Source of the DNA: Synechococcales cyanobacterium PMM_0073
Lineage (GTDB): Bacteria > Cyanobacteriota > Cyanobacteriia > Elainellales > Elainellaceae
NCBI GenBank assembly: GCA_949127695.1
Contig: CASBQH010000089.1
Span: 1-8,043 of the forward strand
Direction of reading: 5' to 3'
DNA length: 8,043 nucleotides
Positions 6,541-8,043 of the stretch are shown here, one piece after another (position 1 is the stretch's first letter; each line of letters starts with the position of its first letter). A program made the translations under genes and the position numbers. The notes under the pieces were generated by a model. It searched no databases. It was not told the origin of the DNA and worked only from the letters and a program-made list of their open reading frames with translations.

Positions 6541-6738
6541 AGGCAACCCCAGATCTCTAAGCTGTGCAATTCACTGATCCTACCCAACCGGAATTTCAGT
6601 CTGGCGTCAAGCCCCCTGAAGGCATAAGCAGGAATAAAACGCGCCGTTTAGTTGAGACCCTGCTAAAGTTCGATCGGATTTTGATCATGGCTTCCATCTT
6701 AACGGTTCTTTTGGCCAAGCGCGAGGCTATCGGTCAAA

Positions 6739-6748
6739 TTGATATCAA
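6739..6748. promoter_or_regulatory. Perfect 10-bp palindrome TTGATATCAA
   Basis: The palindrome is self-complementary and its GATATC core recurs 12 bp downstream (6753-6758), immediately before the 11-bp tandem repeats. This could be an operator for a dimeric regulator upstream of tmk, or chance in an AT-rich stretch. Confidence 0.35.
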
Positions 6749-6757
6749 ATCTGATAT

Positions 6758-6790
6758 CTCTAAATCGCCTCTAAATCACCTCTAATATAG
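6758..6790 (+). repeat. Three 11-bp direct repeats just upstream of tmk
   Basis: The units are CTCTAAATCGC, CTCTAAATCAC and CTCTAATATAG. The first two differ by one base; the third keeps the first six bases. The 8+3 bp layout with one-helical-turn spacing resembles direct-repeat sites bound by OmpR/PhoB-type regulators, including the three-repeat Pho box of cyanobacteria, though the sequence is not the Pho box consensus. The array ends 5 bases before the tmk ATG. Confidence 0.7.
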
Positions 6791-6795
6791 GCTTC

Positions 6796-7449
6796 ATGCA
6801 GGGAAAATTAATTGTGTTCGAGGGGGTTGAGGGGTCGGGTAAAACGACGCAGATTCAGCGAACTCAAACCTGGCTGCTGAGTAGCGGGCTGCTTCACCCC
6901 AATTCACAGGTTGTCACCACCCGCGAACCGGGCGGCACGGCCTTAGGCCAGCAGCTGCGCCAGATTTTGCTCCAGTCGGCAGAGCCAATCCAAGACCGGA
7001 CTGAGCTGCTGCTCTATGCGGCTGATCGGGCGCAGCATGTCGAAGCTGACCTAAGGCCGCTGTTGGCCAAAGGCGCGGTAATTCTCTGCGACCGCTACAC
7101 TGATTCTACCGTGGCCTATCAGGGCTATGGTCGCCAACTTGACCAAATCTTGATTGATCAGCTGAACCAAATTGCGACCGGCGGCTTGGTCAGCGACCTG
7201 ACGTTTTGGCTAGACATTGAAGTTGAGCTGGGTTTGAGTCGCGCCAGATCGCGAGCCAGCGCCAGTCTCGATCGGATTGAGCGAGCTGACTTGAGCTTTC
7301 ATCAGCGGGTGCAGCAGGGCTTCAGTCAGCTGGCTATCGCCCATCCAGAGCGGATTGTCCGAATTGATGCCAGCCAGTCGCCGGATGCGGTCAGCCAGCA
7401 GATTCAGCAGGTTTTGCAGGCGCGATTGCAGGATTGGTCTAGATCGTGA
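6796..7449 (+). CDS. tmk: Thymidylate kinase (dTMP kinase)
   Basis: The product has 217 residues, the usual size for bacterial Tmk. It phosphorylates dTMP to dTDP with ATP in the cytoplasm, for dTTP synthesis. Visible motifs are Walker A GVEGSGKTT (10-18), REPGGT (43-48), LLLYAADRAQH (71-81), the DRY motif with YTDSTVAYQG (99-110), and an Arg-rich LID (about 148-163: SRARSRASASLDRIER). The P-loop lacks the basic residue of eukaryotic-type enzymes, and Arg residues sit in the LID, as in the E. coli class. The start is fixed by the family N-terminus (M-x-G-K-x-I-x-F-E-G). There is no good Shine-Dalgarno; only a short TAGG lies 4 bases before the ATG. holB follows within 11 bp or overlaps the stop, so the two are probably co-transcribed. 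Confidence 0.97.
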   Translation: MQGKLIVFEGVEGSGKTTQIQRTQTWLLSSGLLHPNSQVVTTREPGGTALGQQLRQILLQSAEPIQDRTELLLYAADRAQHVEADLRPLLAKGAVILCDRYTDSTVAYQGYGRQLDQILIDQLNQIATGGLVSDLTFWLDIEVELGLSRARSRASASLDRIERADLSFHQRVQQGFSQLAIAHPERIVRIDASQSPDAVSQQIQQVLQARLQDWSRS

Positions 7450-7460
7450 GTGTGATCCCC

Positions 7461-8043
7461 ATGCCCTTTACGCCACTAATTGGACAATCCCAGGCCGTTG
7501 AGCTGCTGACGCAGGCCGTGAAGCTGGGCAGGATTGCTCCGGCCTACCTGTTTGTCGGCGCAGCTGGGACGGGGCGTGCGCTGGCAGCTCGCTGCTTTGC
7601 CGAACTGCTGCTGGCGCGGGATGCTCAAAGCTCCCAAACTTCTCCAAACTCGGCTCTACGACAGCGGATTCAGCAGGGCAACCACCCCGATCTGCTCTGG
7701 GTTGAGCCAACCTATAGCCACAACGGCAAGCTGGTCACTGCGGCTGAAGCCACTGAACTGGGGATCAAGCGGCGCTCGCTGCCCGAAATTCGGCTGGCGC
7801 AGATCCGCGAGATTTCGCGGTTTTTGGCGCGTCCGCCGCTGGAAGCTGCCCGCTCGCTGGTGGTAATTGAGCAGGCCGAAAGCATGGCGGAAGCTGCCGC
7901 CAACGGACTGCTCAAAACGCTAGAAGAGCCGGGACGCGCCACGCTAATTTTGCTAGCTCCCACCGCCGAATCGCTGCTGCCGACTTTGGTTTCGCGCTGC
8001 CAGCGGATTCCGTTTCGGCGGCTAGACGCAGATGCCTTGGCGC
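7461..8043 (+). CDS. holB: DNA polymerase III subunit delta-prime, N-terminal part (3' end outside window)
   Basis: The frame is open to the right edge: 194 codons of a protein normally over 300 residues. It is the clamp-loader subunit that helps load the beta sliding clamp. Residues 6-14 (LIGQSQAVE) and IAPAYLFVG (25-33) begin the AAA+ fold. The Walker A-like loop is GAAGTGR, with Arg39 where ATP-binding relatives have Lys. VIEQAESM (135-142) is the Walker B-like region, followed by ANGLLKTLEEP (147-157) and the LVSRCQRIPF segment (176-185) containing the SRC motif that supplies an arginine finger to the neighbouring subunit. The Cys-rich zinc module between residues about 50 and 75 of many relatives is absent (ALRQRIQQGNHPDLLW). 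I use ATG at 7461; in-frame GTGs at 7452 and 7446 are alternatives, the latter overlapping the tmk stop as GTGA. None has a clear Shine-Dalgarno. Confidence 0.94.
   Translation, partial: MPFTPLIGQSQAVELLTQAVKLGRIAPAYLFVGAAGTGRALAARCFAELLLARDAQSSQTSPNSALRQRIQQGNHPDLLWVEPTYSHNGKLVTAAEATELGIKRRSLPEIRLAQIREISRFLARPPLEAARSLVVIEQAESMAEAAANGLLKTLEEPGRATLILLAPTAESLLPTLVSRCQRIPFRRLDADALA

Larger units (their letters stand above)
6541..6795. promoter_or_regulatory. Divergent intergenic region upstream of the minus-strand cluster and tmk
   Basis: This 255-bp region separates two divergently transcribed units and must hold both promoters unless tmk is read from elsewhere. I see no convincing -35/-10 pair. 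Candidate elements are a TTGACG on the minus strand with a TAGGAT too far downstream, a TTGATA at 6739-6744 on the plus strand, the AAACG-CGC-CGTTT palindrome (6637-6649), TTGGCCAA (about 6710-6720), and the palindrome and tandem repeats listed separately. A frame at 6564-6785 is probably not a gene. Confidence 0.6.

Noticed and set aside
6564..6785. 73-codon plus-strand frame in the divergent region, starting with GTG
   Set aside because: It has no Shine-Dalgarno, its translation lacks a recognisable fold, and its 3' end is the tandem-repeat array; a shorter ATG version at 6687 has the same problems.
7534..7866. 110-codon plus-strand frame overlapping holB
   Set aside because: It is an out-of-frame shadow of holB, which shows conserved motifs to the window edge.
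1..8043. CRISPR array, tRNA/rRNA genes, insertion sequence or HIP1 sites
   Set aside because: I saw no spaced identical repeats, no tRNA-like cloverleaf, no transposase and no GCGATCGC octamer; only partial GATCGC or GCGATC strings occur.

Overview
The window looks like chromosomal DNA from a cyanobacterium, probably a filamentous or Leptolyngbya/Synechococcales-type lineage with moderate GC. The clues are the tmk-holB pair, a delta-prime subunit and a GAF histidine kinase with cyanobacterial-style motifs, and a helical W-rich segment in the first protein that resembles cyanobacterial proteins of unknown function. This assignment rests on protein recognition only. I saw no full HIP1 palindrome (GCGATCGC), a repeat common in some but not all cyanobacteria.

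Layout. (1) 1-2697, + strand: the 3' part (898 codons, open at the left edge) of a large membrane protein. About 615 residues form an extremely acidic, low-complexity region with local tandem duplications, followed by one transmembrane helix, a Pro-rich linker, a helical segment and a C-terminal beta-rich domain. (2) 2720-6540, - strand: four genes read right to left. They are a 115-residue protein of unknown function, a GAF-type sensor histidine kinase, a YihY/BrkB-family membrane protein and a membrane-anchored alpha/beta hydrolase. Gaps are 49, 16 and 72 bp, so they may be one operon. Its end converges on gene 1, and a hairpin lies at the junction. (3) 6541-6795: a 255-bp divergent intergenic region with a 10-bp palindrome and a three-copy 11-bp tandem repeat next to the tmk start. 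(4) 6796-8043, + strand: tmk (thymidylate kinase), then holB (DNA polymerase III delta-prime), cut by the right edge.

How the genes fit together: tmk and holB supply dTTP precursor and a clamp-loader subunit for replication. The minus-strand cluster looks like an envelope or signalling set, but no response regulator lies in the window, so the kinase's output is unknown. Two starts were shortened from the longest reading frame because a good Shine-Dalgarno sequence precedes an internal start (kinase GTG at 6143, BrkB ATG at 4633).

Most of the window is ordinary core-genome content. The best second-look items are the acidic duplicating protein, the phased 11-bp repeats before tmk, and the altered G1 box of the kinase.
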